Shown here: positions 40,172 through 40,343 of the stretch, piece by piece
Layout of the letters: every line of letters begins with the position of its first letter
Position numbering within the stretch: position 1 is the stretch's first letter
Assembly: GCA_964559865.1 (NCBI GenBank)
Contig: CAZLJD010000008.1
Span: 1 to 40,343 of the forward strand
Length of the DNA: 40,343 bases
Source: JAGHAJ01 sp964559865 [NCBI: uncultured Synergistota bacterium]
GTDB lineage: Bacteria > Synergistota > JAGHAJ01
Direction: 5' to 3'
Program-made: the position numbers and the translations under genes
The notes under the pieces: generated by a model
What the model was told of the DNA's origin: nothing
Database searches by the model: none
What the model saw: only the letters and a program-made list of their open reading frames with translations

Positions 40172-40343
40172 ATTGAGTGTTAGTTGAGGCATGGTGTGTT
40201 GGACGTACTTTCGTCTTTTGGAATTGAATAGACCGAATGGGGGTTACTTTCCTTTCGCGAGGTTCTTACGTATGTTGGGAATATGGTCGAGTCTGTGGAT
40301 ATTCCTAATGACAGTGGATAGGCATACCGGCTATAGTGACAGA

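Larger units (their letters stand above)
39968..40343 (+). other. Probable origin of replication region
   Basis: No gene. It contains the rep terminator, three and a half direct iterons, an inverted partial iteron, an exact DnaA box, a near-match (TGTGGATAT, 40294-40302) and AT-rich stretches. This is the standard content of an iteron plasmid origin. Confidence 0.7.

Overview
The window looks like a plasmid, or a plasmid-derived segment, of a bacterium, probably an anaerobe and possibly a thermophile. Evidence for a plasmid: an iteron-type replication initiator (38744-39967), 22-bp iterons on both sides of it, and a perfect DnaA box (40163-40171). Evidence for a bacterium: strong AGGAGG ribosome sites, sigma-70 style promoters with 17-bp spacers, class II HMG-CoA reductase, ECF nickel transport and an oxygen-sensitive hydrogenase-like sensor. 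I cannot assign a phylum. The left-end trmO gene would meet a stop four codons past the edge if the two window ends were joined. That is weak support for a circular molecule of about 40 kb. No parA/parB pair was seen.

1-8110: accessory region. It starts with trmO, then has two modules bounded by four copies of a 28-bp site with an 11-6-11 layout (784-811, 4112-4139, 4221-4248, 8081-8108), like dif/pdif recombination sites. Module 1 (about 0.8-4.1 kb) carries a restriction-modification operon, an MNT/HEPN toxin-antitoxin cluster and a ~320-bp direct repeat, each copy encoding a related small protein. Module 2 (about 4.2-8.1 kb) carries a catalytic-domain-only tyrosine recombinase, an operon of unrecognised small or secreted proteins (one with a Cys-Asn repeat), and five 35-bp tandem repeats with a TTGTC-NN-GACAA core.

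8180-14700: a leftward operon for an iron/phosphonate/sugar-phosphate type ABC importer, with a LysR regulator upstream. Its last gene is a circularly permuted cofactor-independent phosphoglycerate mutase.

14790-21490: rightward genes: a beta-CASP-like metallo-beta-lactamase with an apparently leaderless promoter, a double-HD (HD-GYP) protein, and a complete nickel ECF transporter, nikKMLQO, with a structured intergenic region between nikL and nikQ.

21570-26480: a leftward LsrACDB/Rha-type sugar or autoinducer ABC transporter headed by an ASRT-family small-molecule-binding protein.

26760-36260: a leftward cluster of HMG-CoA synthase, acetoacetyl-CoA thiolase, DUF35 protein, LivKHMGF importer, class II HMG-CoA reductase and a GntR/FCD regulator. 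It starts from a near-consensus promoter overlapped by a 9-3-9 palindrome. With no lower mevalonate pathway in the window, the best reading is uptake and oxidation of mevalonate (or a related hydroxy acid) to acetyl-CoA, controlled by the GntR protein.

36570-40343: a cytosolic chemoreceptor fused to an [FeFe]-hydrogenase-like sensor, then the rep gene and origin.
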